A stretch of DNA of 64,000 bases from the NCBI GenBank assembly GCA_020536535.1, contig JAHLWZ010000794.1, positions 62,001-126,000 of the forward strand, written 5' to 3'. The first letter of the stretch is position 1. The number at the start of each line of letters is the position of its first letter. A program made the position numbers and the translations under genes. The DNA comes from Pelomyxa schiedti (Eukaryota; Evosea; Pelobiontida; Pelomyxidae). The notes below the pieces were generated by a model. The model had not been told where the DNA came from, did not search any database, and was given only the letters and a program-made list of their open reading frames with translations. This document shows positions 1 to 13,600 of the stretch, one piece after another.

Positions 1-3000
1 AGTAGGCTTCCACCACCAGTTGTGACAAAACTTCCAATTCAAGGTATTGTCTTTTTTTTTTCCCCCTCTTTCTTCTTAAAAATTTACAGGGGGAGACCCA
101 CTTGGCATTCTAGTTGTTTCAGGTTTGTTTTTTTTTGTTTTTTTTCCCATTCTCACCTTGGTTTCATTGTTAGTTGTACAAGCCAAAGGTCTTCCCGAAA
201 AAAGAGGTTTTGCTAGTTACATCCTTTCACGTTGTCTTATATTTCTAGCCAATCTCCCTGTACAATGTACTTTGGAGCTGCAACATCACACACGCCATTT
301 TACAAGTATTTTGCGAGCGAGTGATCACGCGTTTTGGGAAGAATCTTTTTCTTTGTATGCAACTTCTTTTGTTCCAACACTCACACTGAGGATCAGCTTC
401 ATGTACCCTATTCAAGACAGTAAGACATCAGGACTGACAATATCAATAAAAGATAAAGAGAAAGACTATGGGAGCCTATTCTTCCTTGTACCTTTTTCCT
501 ACTTTTGACCCTCAATAAAATTCTCCCACAGCCAGCTGACTTGATAGAATTGTCTAAACCTCGTACCGGATGGTTTCCTCTTTTACAAAAGAAAAAATTA
601 AAGAAAGAGTGTCCTTTCCAACTGCAAGTGGTACTCCAGTTTCATCCCTTCCCATGGAATTCACCGCTTCCTCGACACTTCCATTATTACACGTACGTAA
701 TTTCTCTATCCTGTCGTTGTAAACAGAAACCAAAAACAAAAACAGCTTGTGTGTCAGTGAAATACTGGAGTGTGATAAACAATCCACTAAAGGAAATTCT
801 GTTGGCATCAGTGCCCATGCTCGCTGGGTACCACTTTAGATTATTTAGAATGTATAAAGCACAACCGCAAACAGCTTACCGTCGAGAATGAAAAAGATTC
901 TCGATGAATATGCACTCCGATATGGGATACATCTAAACCTTAAAAGTCTCATGTACCTGCCCATGTTAAAAAAATTAATCTTATTCTTTAAAGTGAAGTG
1001 AATTATTATATCAAAGAGATGGAACAGTGCATTGCAATACACTTTTTGTCGCCAGCAGTTGCCCTATTGGAGAGTATATGTAACCCCCGTAATTCACTGA
1101 CATTATCAGAGGTAAGAGTTTTTCCCCTCACAATTGTTTAAATACACAATCAGCACAAATTATTGGAAGACGTTCTTGCTTCTGGAGAAAGGCTAGGCAA
1201 GTCCTGGATTATGAATTACTTTGTTGCCTTTGAGGAAAATAAGCCCCCCGGTCAACTGGATGCCTTGCTCAAGGTTTCAACATTACCCTTTACTATAATA
1301 ATTCCCTCTTATTCCAATTCCTTCTTCGTGCAGCTTACTGAAATGATACTGGCAAAATCCCATCCAGGCACTGAACCATCCGATGCTGTGGTTTCTTATC
1401 TCAAAGTACACCAGATGCTGTGCTTTCTTGACTAGAAACCAATAAATTTCAGGAAACCTGGATGTTGCAACTCGAAAACTTGGTTGCAGATGAAAAATCC
1501 ACTTCTGAGGAAGCCGTGAAGGAACTATTACAGTATCAATCAGCTATTTTTCCTCATAGCTCACATCACAAGGATAATTGAAATTATTACCAAATCTCTG
1601 GAAAGAGACAGCCAATTTTTTTACAGTACATTCAAGAAGTATCGGTATCACTTTCTCTCCCCCGATTTGGCTTCTCAAAGTCTAAAGTGTCGATTTGGCC
1701 AAAATCCAAACGGATTTGAGTGGCAGTTTCATTGAATCGAGATATCATTTAATCTCACAAGGAAAAGAGCCGTCTGTGATGTCGGAAAAACAACTTAACC
1801 TCTTTATTGAGCTGTACTTTAAGCTCACTGAGTTCGCGACATTTTTGCTGAAGCTTAACCCAGCGTATGCTTTCCCTATTATTTAACATCTCTTACTCAG
1901 GAAAGGTGGGTTCCCATTCAATTTATCAACAAATTTGAACCTTATGTTGTGAGCTGGTTATGGATGAGTGCTCACAAACTCCACGCTTGGATTGACTCCG
2001 CAATTCAAGTGGATCAGGTTTTCCCGTTTCACTGCTTATTTCTACTTCGTTAGAACTTTTTCCCTTACGTTTGTTTTCACCAGTGGACACCCGTGACTAC
2101 AGAAGAGTTCTTCTCCTCTTCAGTTGTAGACCTCTTTTCCGCCTGGTTTCTTCTAGTATCACTCAAATATTATATTAAAGTTACTTCAGCAACCCCTCTG
2201 TCACTTTCGTGAAAAATCTCAAGTGGGGGTGCTGTGAAGCACACGGAGATGCAAACTCGCAATTTATCTCCATAATGCAAACCCTCACCATTGTAAACTT
2301 CAAGATATAAAAGTACCTTTCAAACTTAGAAGTAGGTTGTCTGTGGTGCTGTTGGACATTACACAAACAGTCTTAATGAGGCAGGGAAGTCAGTGATCAT
2401 GTCCCCATTATTTGCTGGGTTCATTGCCAATAACATAACGACAGCATCACATCAACAATCACCCGAAATTGCTGCCAATTCCACCAGTGCAACTTTAGAG
2501 GCCGCAAAGAAGGTACACCTTTTCTCTGTGCAATGGCTTATCAACCCTCTAGGTCTGTGTTTGCCTCAGCGATTTTGAGGCGGTATCTTGGTATCTTTCC
2601 GAATTTGCACCAAGCTTAGAATCTCTTTTGGAGGAGCGCGGTCTCTCCACCGAGCCTGTCAGTCAACTTATTACAGATCAACTTGCTGTGGTCTGTGCAA
2701 TCTATGCATACTTCTAACTCCCTAACATCATTCTAAGACTAGAGAATGCACAGACATACAGACGAATATGATTGCACAACTGGTATCTTTCTGTTGACCG
2801 TTCAGTTTTAACCCCATATTAAAGCTGGAACCGGCTATATCTTGGTGGACAATAAGAATGCTACCCGTAAATTGCAGTAAGAGAGCACGAGCCGTGAGGA
2901 AAGTTTTTGACAAAGTCCATGCCAAGACGCACTACGTCGTATCCAAGGTAAAAATTCCCACCCCACCCCACCCAATCACACAACCGTTTCCCCAAACGAA

Positions 3001-3807
3001 ACGCGTGTGAATTCCGGTGTGAGAAACAAACGTCCACCCCCCACCAACCTCCAAAAAAAAAAAAAGGTGCCGGTTGCCCACAGGAAAGCCGCCGCGGCCG
3101 CCGCGCCCCCGGCGATCCCGCTGCCGACGCCCACGAACCTGGCCAACGCGAGCACGCCGTCGTCGGACGGGACGCTGGTGGCTGACGGGTCGACTGTGCA
3201 GGTGGAGGAGGGACTGGTGGAGCAATCTGGGCAGTCCCTGTTCGAGTTCTACAACATTGTCCTTGGATTCTTGAACGAGAATTCCCACACAAAGTCATTC
3301 CAGAAGTGCCTGAGGTGCCTGTGGCTCCTCCAGCTCAAGGTACTTTTCCCCCTTTGATATATCTGGTGCTTAAACTGAAATGTAAATAAACTGGGGATCT
3401 AAGTGGGCACATTCTAAAAACACCAACAAAAACCAACAAATAGACTGTACTGCAAGTTATTCGGGATGGATTTGGCAAATGCCCAGAAGCACAAAAGGAG
3501 GAATTTCTCGAACAGGCAACAGATGCAATTGAGGTAACTCCCCTGACACTTGCTTTTTTACTTTGTTACCATGACGATATGGTGGATGGCTGTAAGACTG
3601 ACTCGTATGTAGGCCTTTGGACAATTCTTTGAGGCTGGGGGACAAGGCATCAGCCACAAAATGGTGGAAGCCGGGAGTGCACAGGCACGAGATCTTATAG
3701 CGTCTCTGTGGTGCTCAATGGCCACATCTGTTGGCGAACAACTGGGCGTAACACTAGGGGCTAGCAAGCTCACAAAACTCAAACAACACCTCAAAAAAGG
3801 CCACTGA
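1..3807 (+). CDS. Munc13-like (C2 + MHD) protein, 5' truncated by window edge
   Basis: This is a multi-exon gene that enters the window already in progress. The first 500 bases encode a C2-like beta sandwich, including LGILVV and VQAKGLP strands and DHAFWEESFSL. From about 900 to 2180 the exons match Munc13 homology domain 1: a DEYALRYGI block near 905, then FEPYVVSWLWMSAHKL near 1935, followed by WTPVTTEEF and SSSVVDLFSAW, a hallmark order in UNC13/BAIAP3 proteins. From about 3210 the sequence FEFYNIVLGFLNEN through FFEAGGQGISHKMVE resembles MHD2 and its tail. The last codons are KKGH followed by TGA at 3805-3807. Known members prime vesicles for SNARE-dependent fusion by opening syntaxin, so a role in regulated exocytosis is inferred. 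The Ala/Pro-rich exon at 3080-3200 is very GC-rich. Introns are about 40-60 nt and T-rich. Individual splice sites are uncertain, especially between 690 and 900. Confidence 0.62.
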
Positions 3808-4082
3808 AGACGAGACGGTTTATTGTTTAGTTTGATCCGCGTAAGTCGCCGATCACAACCCACGCAGGGAAATGCTGCTACACCGACGTCGTTTGGCGGA
3901 AGAACAAACGCCAATTGTGCAGTTGCTCTAAAGATAATTAGAAGAAGCACCTGAACTATGGTGCGTGTTTGATGGCTAGATCTCGCGTTAGTCAAAAAAA
4001 CAAAGAAAAAAAAAAAAACCAAAACAGCGAAGTACCATCACCGGCACCAACAAAGTGTGACTAGGCCAGATTGTGTACAGAA

Positions 4083-6318
4083 ATGTCGACAGAAACACCC
4101 ACAACTGATGGGGCCGCATCTCAACCTAGTACTACTAGTGCACCACCAGTAAACACCGAATCAGCAAGTGCAACGTCGACCGCATCATCAGCCGCAGCCG
4201 TAACATCGACCGCAACGTCTACTGTAACTTCGGCTGCTGCCTCATCTGTACGTAATGTTCCTAGATCTACCTTTCAATAAGCGTGTAAAGACCCCTGGTG
4301 CGGTGTTCAAGCAGTCACATTATGAACGCCAGCCCCCGAAACCAGAGAGTAACTTCCCATGCAACTCGCGTTACTATATAAAATTGTTGGGGAGTCGTGC
4401 TCCTCCCGATGCCGCTGTGCCATCAGTAATCTCTCACAAATAGTGAAATTTGATGCCTTTGAGCAAGGCAAGAGCATCCTATTCGGATTGATGAAGCAAC
4501 TTAGACCTGGCATGGATCTCTCCAAGGTACGCCGCTGTTATCTCCCAGTTTGGATTCAAATGGCACTAGGTGGTACTTCCAACACACATCCTTGAACCCA
4601 GGTCATTTTTGGATAAAACAACAGGTTTTTAATATGTCTTTGTTTTTCCCAAAAAAGAGTTCATCTCACTCGCACTAGATTATTTTGTGCATATAGAGCT
4701 TATCAACCTGTAATTCCCTGCATTGTTGGATAAACTTACTTATTTTACTTCACAGTGCCGCAAAGCAAACTGATCCAAGAAGTCGTCTGATATATATATT
4801 AAGGTGGTATTTGAGTGGATTTTATGTTACTCCACAGGTACCTATTATTTCCCCACCATTTTATACACAAATCGTATAAAGATGTTGAAAAAACCGTACA
4901 ATCCCGTCCTTGGAGAAACTTACAGGTGCTCTTGGGACTTCCCCGAGGATAATTCCAATGCATTCCTCGTTTGTGAGCAGGTAGAGAAATCATGTGTTAT
5001 AGTTAAGCTAAACGTGGCAGGTATCGCATCACCCACCTATTTCTGCGTTCTATGTTTCCAATCGCGCTCATGGGTGGGTAGTGAATGGTGCCGTAGCATT
5101 CAAGTCGAAGTTTTGGGGTAAGAAACTCTATTGCAGGGAAGAACAAATTTATCTCCTTCAGGTACCTCCGCCGGCACTGTCCAAGAGGGCTATGGTTCCT
5201 TGCACTTGTTAGAGTGGGACGAAGAATATCGCTTCACCTTCCCCAGTGCTTGCGCCAAAGGATTCATCATAGGCCCTCTGACTGTTGAATTTTATGGTAT
5301 GCAAATTGTAAAAACACAAAATTCTAAGTTGTTTTCTTTAGGGAAGATGTCAATTGAATGTGAAAAGACGGGCTACAAAGCTGAATTCGAATTTTTATTG
5401 AAGGTTTCTCTTTTCTTTCTTTTCTCAGGCATGACAAAAATAATAATGGTAATAAAAAAAGCCTCTGTGGTACGGGGAGTACAATCATGTCTCAGGAAGC
5501 ATTAAGTACTATGACGAAGTGTTATACACTCTCTCTGGCCGCTGGGACAAGGAAATGTCCCTTAAAGATGCATCTACAGGGGTACAACAACAAAAAAAAA
5601 AGATCCAGAATCTTGTACTCAAGGTGTTTTATTTGTAGGAAATCCAAACATTGTGGAAAGTAACACCAGACCTTGCAGAACAGCGGAAAACACGTCTTTT
5701 GATACCAATGGAAGAGCAGATTCCCACTGAATCTGAAAAGTATTTTTACTTTTTATTTGAGTCTTTTTTTTTTTTTTGTAAACACATGTAATTCTTATAA
5801 TAATGCAACTGCCGATTTTAATTCTATGAAGACTGTGGATTGGTGTCACAAATGCACTGATTGCTGGTGATCAAGAAACGGCTACCGCTGAAAAGACAAA
5901 AATTGAGGAGGCACAACGCGCTCTCGTCAGAGGTAACACCCTCATTCTTTGTGTTTTTTCTCCAAATTCACATGGGAACAGAAAGAGACAAGAATGGTGT
6001 CACCTGGGTCCCAAGGTATTTTACATGGGATGCCACACGCGAGCAGTGGTTCTACAACTGGCTAAAGTGCGAACTTCACTTGCTTGCATCCCTTTCACTT
6101 ACTCGTTAAATAGCACATCCCCGATGTCTGACGAAGACAAGTTCGAGTACGAGTACGAGTTCAAAATCGGCCGGCGTGGGTCACCCACCACCCCGGCCGC
6201 ATCCACTACAACCCCAACAAGTACCTCCGAAAGTACTCCTGCCTCAACACCAACGTCAACACCCGCACCCACTACAACCACCACCACAACAACATCTTCT
6301 GGACAAAATTCTTCTTGA
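4083..6318 (+). CDS. Oxysterol-binding protein-related protein (ORP/OSH)
   Basis: This is a complete multi-exon gene starting at ATG 4083 and ending at TGA 6316-6318. The spliced product begins with a Ser/Thr/Ala-rich tail of about 55 residues. It then runs through the ORP lipid-binding core in canonical order: SILFGLMKQLRPGMDLSK, VVLPTHILEPRS, RWYLSGFYVTPQ, KKPYNPVLGETYRC, the family fingerprint EQVSHHPP, HGWVVNGAVAFKSKFWG, WYGEYNHVSGSI and the late WVPRYFTWD segment. The fingerprint is only contiguous after removal of a 40-nt intron (4981-5020). Further introns at 4838-4881, 5118-5161 and 5404-5461 restore frame exactly. Members move sterols and phosphoinositides between membranes at contact sites. 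No PH domain, ankyrin repeats or FFAT motif is visible, so this is a short ORP. The C-terminus is a Thr/Pro/Ser-rich tail after an acidic-aromatic stretch (DKFEYEYEF). Confidence 0.95.
4981..5020 (+). other. 40-nt intron splitting the ORP fingerprint
   Basis: The intron begins GTAGAG and ends GGCAG. Removing it joins GAG CAG to GTA TCG CAT CAC CCA CCT, which gives EQVSHHPP. It is a well-supported calibrator for the short intron size in this genome. Confidence 0.9.
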
Positions 6319-7688
6319 GGCAGCAACACCAATGAGAAATCATAAACCGAAATTTGCTTTTAATAATGGAACAAAGTCTAGTTTTGGGGCTATCGTTCAG
6401 GGCCAATATCCTTTTAGGCGGAGGGAGCAGTCACAGCCCAGTACCTTAAGGTATTAGTGAGTTGCCCTTAAAAAGCGTTCAAAATGAACGCTCTAATCGG
6501 TTTCTAATTGTTTCTGATGATATCTAATCCATGCCAACCCCCCAGACTCGCCTTGGTCTTACCGCAACAACCAGGCAGTGTTGTCCTCACCTCTATGGTT
6601 CTGGAGGGTAGGTCGGGGAAGTCCACCTTGGTTGGGAGCCTGCTCTGTTAGCTGAACAACTGGTATTTTTTTCCCCTCTGTGAGGAGGGTATCCGGATGA
6701 GCACCGAACTGCGCAACCTGACGTGGCCTGTTATGACCGCGGACACATGTAGAGTCGTTTACCCTCAAAACCGGCGGTACGGGTTGGAGGGGTGCCACAG
6801 AGGCAGTGAGAGAGGAGGGGGTGGGGGGGAGCAATACACCCTGTGGAGGGGTGTAGGCACACCTTGCATGGGCACCCTTTGGAAGGATGCACATGTGGGG
6901 ATGGGGGTGGGGATACACTCTGTGGAAGGGTGTATCATTCACACGCACCTGGCACCCTGTTTATAGAACCGCACACAGCACTTGCCCCCCCACACACGCC
7001 TGCATCCCACACACCTGCACCCCTCCTCCCTCGTTCTCCCTCCATCTCCGGCGTTCTCCCTCGTTCTCCCACTCCTTTCCTCTCACCCACTACACAATGT
7101 AATGATCGTTGTGCTTCGTGTGTAGTATCTCGGTGGTGTTCGCACTCCGTTTTTGTATCAAAAAGGAAAAAAAATCGGTTCTTTAGAAGTGTGGGGGGAG
7201 GCCGTCGAATTTTTTCTAAGCTAAAACCTCGCGGTCTGGGATTGAAAAAATTTAGCCAAATGGCCTGTGCAGCAACATGCTTTTTAGCAGCATGGACCAT
7301 GACTTGCTAGCTATTACTAAGATGTTTCAGGCATCAACATCAGGTGAACCGCATCTTGAGTGCTGTCCCACTTGCCCATACAACAGTTGTTGAGCCAGAA
7401 AAAGGACTACTGTGGAACTATAGGGTGTTGCACCAATGGTCTGACAGGGATCTGCTGTTGAAGCACTTGCAACTGATGTTGCAGTGTTGGTGTGACCCAA
7501 CAGATCTGATCCGCCAGTGGTGATCAAAACCAACAATTTCTCGGTTTGTCCGTTGACAGTGAATTTACGACCAAAGTCTTAAGTTCTAATTTCCAGCCTC
7601 CCAGTTGCAGTTACGCCCACCCAAGTTAGGAAAGTTGGTTTTAGACAAACAGCTGGAGTATTTTGTGGCTTAGAAACAACTTTACGAG
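6319..7688. other. Intergenic region with G-rich repeat patches
   Basis: No conserved reading frame is seen between the ORP stop and the giant gene start. From about 6790 to 6960 there are imperfect G-rich direct repeats built around CTGTGGAGGGGTGTA and CTCTGTGGAAGGGTGTAT. From about 7020 to 7080 there is a C/T-rich stretch with repeated CCTCGTTCTCCC. The open frames here are driven by this biased composition and have no domain signal. Confidence 0.6.
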
Positions 7689-10600
7689 ATGACTGTCAAA
7701 GCCTGCGTGGAGAGTTTCTTGAGATTCTTGGCACATCAGGAGACCGACACCACACTTTTAGAGCGTTGGTTGCCCCATCATCACTCAAAAGAACTTTCGT
7801 CCTGGGCTTCAAACACCTATTTTCTGGTGGTGCCCAATCTGTCCCAGTTCTGCAGCGATGATGAAGGTACGATGGTTAAAATTTCGTGCATACTTTCCAA
7901 GATGCTCGATCTGTACTCCAAAAACCTCGCCAAAGTTGCCCCTCACTTCTACAGCCGAAACACGTTTACGACCGATTCAGCACAAACTCTTCTGAGGCTG
8001 GTGCACGCCTGCGACACAGAGGACTACAAAAACCTCCTCCAGATCCTGATTCAAGGAAACCCCAAAACCCGAAATGCCGAACTCCAACCGTTCGCCAGCG
8101 TAATCACCCGTGCGCACGTCGCCTCCCAAGTGTTGTCGATCCGCACACGGCCCAATTTTCCTTCAGCTATCGAGGCGCTTCTTTCCACTCCAGCGGGAAT
8201 CGGTGCATATGCGCAAGCTACGGACGGCGGTCAATTCCTCATAACGTTGCTTTCCGCCAACGACATTGGTGGGCCACGTGCGCTGGCCACGTGTTGGGCG
8301 TCGGTCTTTTTGACCTTCGTTTTTGGTCTCAGTTCAAACTCGTGCAATTTCGGCGTCGCCCTGCTGCAGGTCTGTAGGAATGTTTCGCTCAAGGAAATTG
8401 ACGAGCAGATGGCTACTGATGATATCTCAATGAGATTCCACACCGAACTGAAATCAGAAAACGTCCAGCAGGTTTAACTAAACATCTCCCGCAGCAATTA
8501 AGCTCCACATCAAACTAAAATTTTACGAATTCATTTTAACCTTTACTGCAGTTGACCCTCTATTTGAGCAATCTGGTTAGTATTTGCATTCAACTGCCTT
8601 CTCTGGTTACATTTCACCTTCGGCTCCTTGCTCTTTTTATCAGTAAATTGGGTGCAAATACGCATCACGTTGATCTCACCAGCCCCATTTCGGCTGCTTT
8701 CGAGATTGCATTGAACCCTACTCTGAATACATTCGGTGTTAATGATGCCACCACAAAGGGTATAGATTGGGACTTATTGGATACTCTTACAGCATCTGCA
8801 AGTGGGATTGGAGCGTCAGTCAATACATCAGCTTTCCAACAACTCCTCTCCCATCTCGCAGCTGAGGTACCAGAGAAATTCTTCATCTCTTTCACTCCTC
8901 TTTTCCTGCGTGCAAATGCCATCTCTTTATTCAATGCCGATACAGTCAATGTACTTCTTAAGCTAGATTTTTGGGGACCTGTGTCACACTGGCTTCAGGC
9001 TCTTCTTACTTCACCAAGTACCCCTCCATCACAAATATTACTCATTTTCGATACCACTTCGGAAAGCAAGTTTCTTCCTCACAACCTGTTATGTTGCACC
9101 TTACATGCAATTATGGAAAGGAATATTCTCTCTCAATGCCAGGAGGCAAAAATATCTTTGATTTGGGCTATTCTGGATGACACTTTTGTTCGGTCCCTTT
9201 CCCCTCAACAGTTGCATGCAGTAATTAAATTTGCTTGCTTAAGTCTTCAGCAATTTTCTTGGAACCTGAGTGAAGATAAGCAGAATCGCCTTATGACTGC
9301 TGCAGGTAGCCTCATTCGAAGATGCACCGATATAGATATTGAACTCTTGATTTCTGTTGTTCAGCTGCTAACTACCTTCTCATCTGTGCCTAATGCCGAA
9401 GTGGTATTGCAGGGATTTTTTTATGCCCTTGGAAGTGACTTACCTGCACTTCTGAAAGATAACCCTAATACAGCAATGTGTATTTTGCAAGTAGTGCTTA
9501 GGTCAAGTAATTGCCCTGGGTGGAAAACGGTAGTGCAGAAATGCATTGTTCCTTTTCTGTTTCCTCATGCCAATATGCCTATCATCCAAAAGCTTATAGA
9601 AAGAGCCATAGATTTCACTGAGGAAGAAAAAAGTCTCACGAATCTTGAGGATAATTCCACCCATCAGGAAGTTGACCAACAGGATTCACTATTCTACTCT
9701 CTTGCCCAAGGAGGCAGCACAAAAAAGCAGCACTTATTGCTGCATCAGTCCATGTCAGCCTATGAATGTGTGCAGTTCACAGCTACTTGCCAGGGAATAT
9801 TGGATGATGAATCTGTTTCTTGGGAGCCCAAACTTACTGATAAAGTTTTTTCTCTGGAGTCACACAAGGCATTATCAATACATGGGGAAGGAACTTTCTG
9901 TATTAAAGTTCACTTGAAAGCAACTCCAACGTCAAGTCAAAACCAAAGTGCTTCATCTCTTGAAGTAAGCTTGTATGTTAATAGACTGCTGCACTGTACA
10001 GTTATGGGCTCTATTGGCGAGGTTATTAAGCTGTCCAAAGCCATAGATGTTCCACCAACTGGTGCTTCCTGTTATATTAAGTGTCATACAAGGCAAGGAT
10101 GTGCCTTTAGTCTAGACACATCAAATGACAATTCGTGCTCTCTTTCAGTTTCCAGATTACCTTTGAAGATAAGAGAACTATGTAGTCCACTTTGTAGGGG
10201 ATCAGGCCCTCCCATCACAGACTTATCACTTCTTGTGAAGGGTGCCATTTGTACACCCACAACCCTTATCAACATTAGTGCTATAAAACGAGCTCAGTAC
10301 GATACAACTCCCGTTCTGTTATGTGGCGATACCGGCACTGCAAAAACATTTACAATCACTGCCGCAGCAGTGCTAGCTAAAGTGGAATTTATCCGGGTCA
10401 ACATGCATGCTCAAATGACAGATGAAGATTTATTTGGCAAACTTGTCAAGACCCCTAAGGGCTTTGAGTTTGAACTACAAATTTTTTCTCGGGCATATAA
10501 AAATGGAATGTGGTTGCTACTTGATGAGCTGAACCTTGCCAGATCTGAAGTACTTGTTAGAATTGAAAGTGCCCTTGCTTCCTCCACTCTTCATGTGGGA

Positions 10601-13600
10601 CAGTATACAATCAAGAGGGACCCTAACTTCCGATTATTTGCAACACAAAATCCAGACACTGGAGTGTGGCGAGGAAAAAGGACAGTCTTACCAAAATCCC
10701 TATTGAGCCTATTTCGGATCCAAAATTTTATTCACCTTCCATTTCCTGAGTGGGTGGAAGTTTTGTCTGGCCTTATTCCACAAGGAGACCAGACAATCGT
10801 GGGGCAAGTAGTTGCTTTTGCACAGGATTACCTCACAAAACCTTATGCTATGCATAATTATGGCCAAATAACCATAAGAGAGTTGAGGCGGTGGGCTGAT
10901 TCCTACCATAGCACAGGAGACATACAGGCATCTTCCTGGTGTGTATTTGCAGCAAGGCACAGGGGTGATGACTTATATTCTGTAAACCACCTGTTACAGA
11001 GTCATAAGTTACTTGAAAGCAGTACCATGAAGAAGATAAATTTTTCTTTGGTCAAAGTTGGTCAGCCTAAGTTTGCCCTCGTTGTCAAGACGTGCATCCA
11101 ATCTAGAATAAGATCTTTTTGCCAAAGACAGGGAATTGCAAGTAACGTATCAACCAAGATCATAGAGGGTGTAACTGATTTGAGTTTATCTGATGTGGCT
11201 TCTAAGTCCTTTGAATCATTGTTTGAAACTTCAGGCTTGGATTCCAAGTTTTGCACCACCTTGGCTCTGGAGTGCATTAAACTGACAGATGCTTCTTCTT
11301 TCCTTGGTTGTGGGACCACATTTTTTCCTGTGCGCTGCAAGACGAGTGGGAGTCATGCCACACTTTTGAGGCATCTGTATACAATGATCCTTGAAGTCCT
11401 ATATTCAGAGGCATTTTTTTCCCTTTACGGTTTGTACTTGGTACCTCACAAACTCTATCAAAAGTGGCTTGAAGGTACAGCATTAAGTTTTGGTATGTCA
11501 CTCAAACAGATTGTTGTCAACATTATTTCTGAAGTCGCTGGTTGTCTCAGAAGTACTAGGGGTAGGAACGAGTTCCTGCACCTCATTGTACACAAGGTGA
11601 AGGCTGAGTTTGGGGTAACTGACCTCACTGAATCGGAGATACCTCTGCTTTCTCACAATGTCACCCCAATTGTTGTTACTGATCGATTACAGCAAACATG
11701 GAATTCATTGTCTCTTGCCATGCAGCTGGCTATGCCAATTCTATTGACTGGGTCCAAGGGTTGTGGAAAGAGTGCTTGTGTGTCAACCTTAGCTGGACTA
11801 ATGGGACAAAATGTTATACCTTACAACATGACCAAAGAGACAGAGGCTGCGGAGCTTATTGGGAAATTTGCACCCAGTGAAGACAAGAGCTCTCACTCAA
11901 TTGAATGGAAAAATGGATTCCTCACACAGGCTGCTCTGAATGGAAGACTTATTCTGCTTGAAAATCTCTCAAATGCAGATGATGTACTTCTCGAGCGACT
12001 CAATCCTATCCTGGAACCTGCTCATGAACGGAAATTAGTACTCACCGAAAAATCGGCGGAAGATCTAACAAAAGATATCAAAGAAACTTTTCGTGTCTTC
12101 TGCACTGTCACTGTGGGTGAGTCGGAGCTTTCACCTGCCCTATACAATCGATTTAGTATCATTCATGTCCCAGATCCTGATCAAGGTGCATATGTCACTG
12201 AAATTGAGGCAATGTGCACAATTCTGTGTGGCGATCACCAAGAATTGGCCAGAGACTGTGCATTACAGCTCAAAGAAACCACCATAGCCTTGAAAAGGAA
12301 ATTAGATATGAGAGAGATATCCCGTATTGCAAATGTTTCCTTCAGGCTTAGAGAAATGTTTCCCCACATTGACGGCAGTAAGCCAATCCTTGAACAAGCC
12401 CTCGGCCTTATTTTGGGGAAGGAGCTAGGCTTTCCCCCAATGGACCTAGATGTGAAATCTCAAATGGGGATTAAGTGGCCAGACGATTATGTTTTATCAC
12501 CTTTACGCACCAGAATTCTTAATAGTATTCTAATGTGCTTGAATTCTGCAATTCCCATACTTTTGGAAGGACCTCCAGCAGTTGGGAAGAGTCAAATTGT
12601 CCACAGTCTCTCAAAATGCTATAAAATAAATGGGAAGATCTTACATTTAGAGCAAATTACCAACTCCGAGTCTATGACTGTAAATGACTTCTATGGATCT
12701 TATATCGTTACTGATCAAGTTGAGTTCAGTTCTGGGCCCTTGGCTCGTGCTGTGCAAGAAGGGTTTTTACTTCTCGTTGATGAGTTAAATTTGGCGGATT
12801 CTGAGGTTTTAAATGTTCTTCTTCCAATTCTTGAAGGTGCACCTCTTGTTTTCAATCCTGTTTCAGGTGATCTGATGACTGTCCACAAGGATTTCAGGCT
12901 TATTGCAACACAAAACTCCAGATCAGATGTTGGGAGAAATAAACTGCCACCCAGTATAGCTTCCCGTTTGATAACTATTGGTTTTCCTGCATTCACCAAC
13001 AGTGAATTTCTCTCTCTTATTATGAGCATTGGGTGCCCAGAGAGTGAAGCACCCAACCTTAGTAATCTCTACAGAGCAGGGAGCATGCCTCCTATGCAGT
13101 TAACTTTGAGGGAAGTGAAAAAACTCATTAGGCGTTATAAATCTGACTCCATTTCTTCACTAGTGGGTGGGGTTTCCAAGATGAGTACTTATGCAGCAAC
13201 CATGCTAACTCACCGAGCAAGCAACACAATTGATGTTTGTGACCTTTTGAAAAGGGAGATGGGGTACGCCATTGACATAAAAGGTCCTGCCACTATTGTA
13301 TGGAATCCTGCAAAAAAGCAGGTATCATTTGACTATGGTGGAGTTATGAGCACAATGGAAGGAGATTTAACAAGAACTACAATTTATTCGTTATGCAGTA
13401 ATGTAAACAGTTGGCCACAGCAACTCAAAAGGGTAATGTCCTTGGTGAGTTTTGCTTTGTGTTGCAGAGAACCAGTACTTCTTTTTGGCCCAACTGGTTA
13501 CAAATCCCTTGTCTTGAAGACATTTGCTGAGTTACTCCAACGTCCAAAAAGAATAACTTTCCTAACTTCTGACACGGAGACATCTGACCTTCTTGGGCAA

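Noticed and set aside
4249-4265. Possible 17-nt intron in the ORP N-terminal region
   Set aside because: Supported introns here are 38 nt or longer; the N-terminal low-complexity exon end cannot be fixed by eye, so no such tiny intron is claimed.
6843-7310. Overlapping ORFs on both strands in the ORP-giant gene spacer
   Set aside because: They arise from G-rich and C/T-rich repeats with no recognisable protein features.
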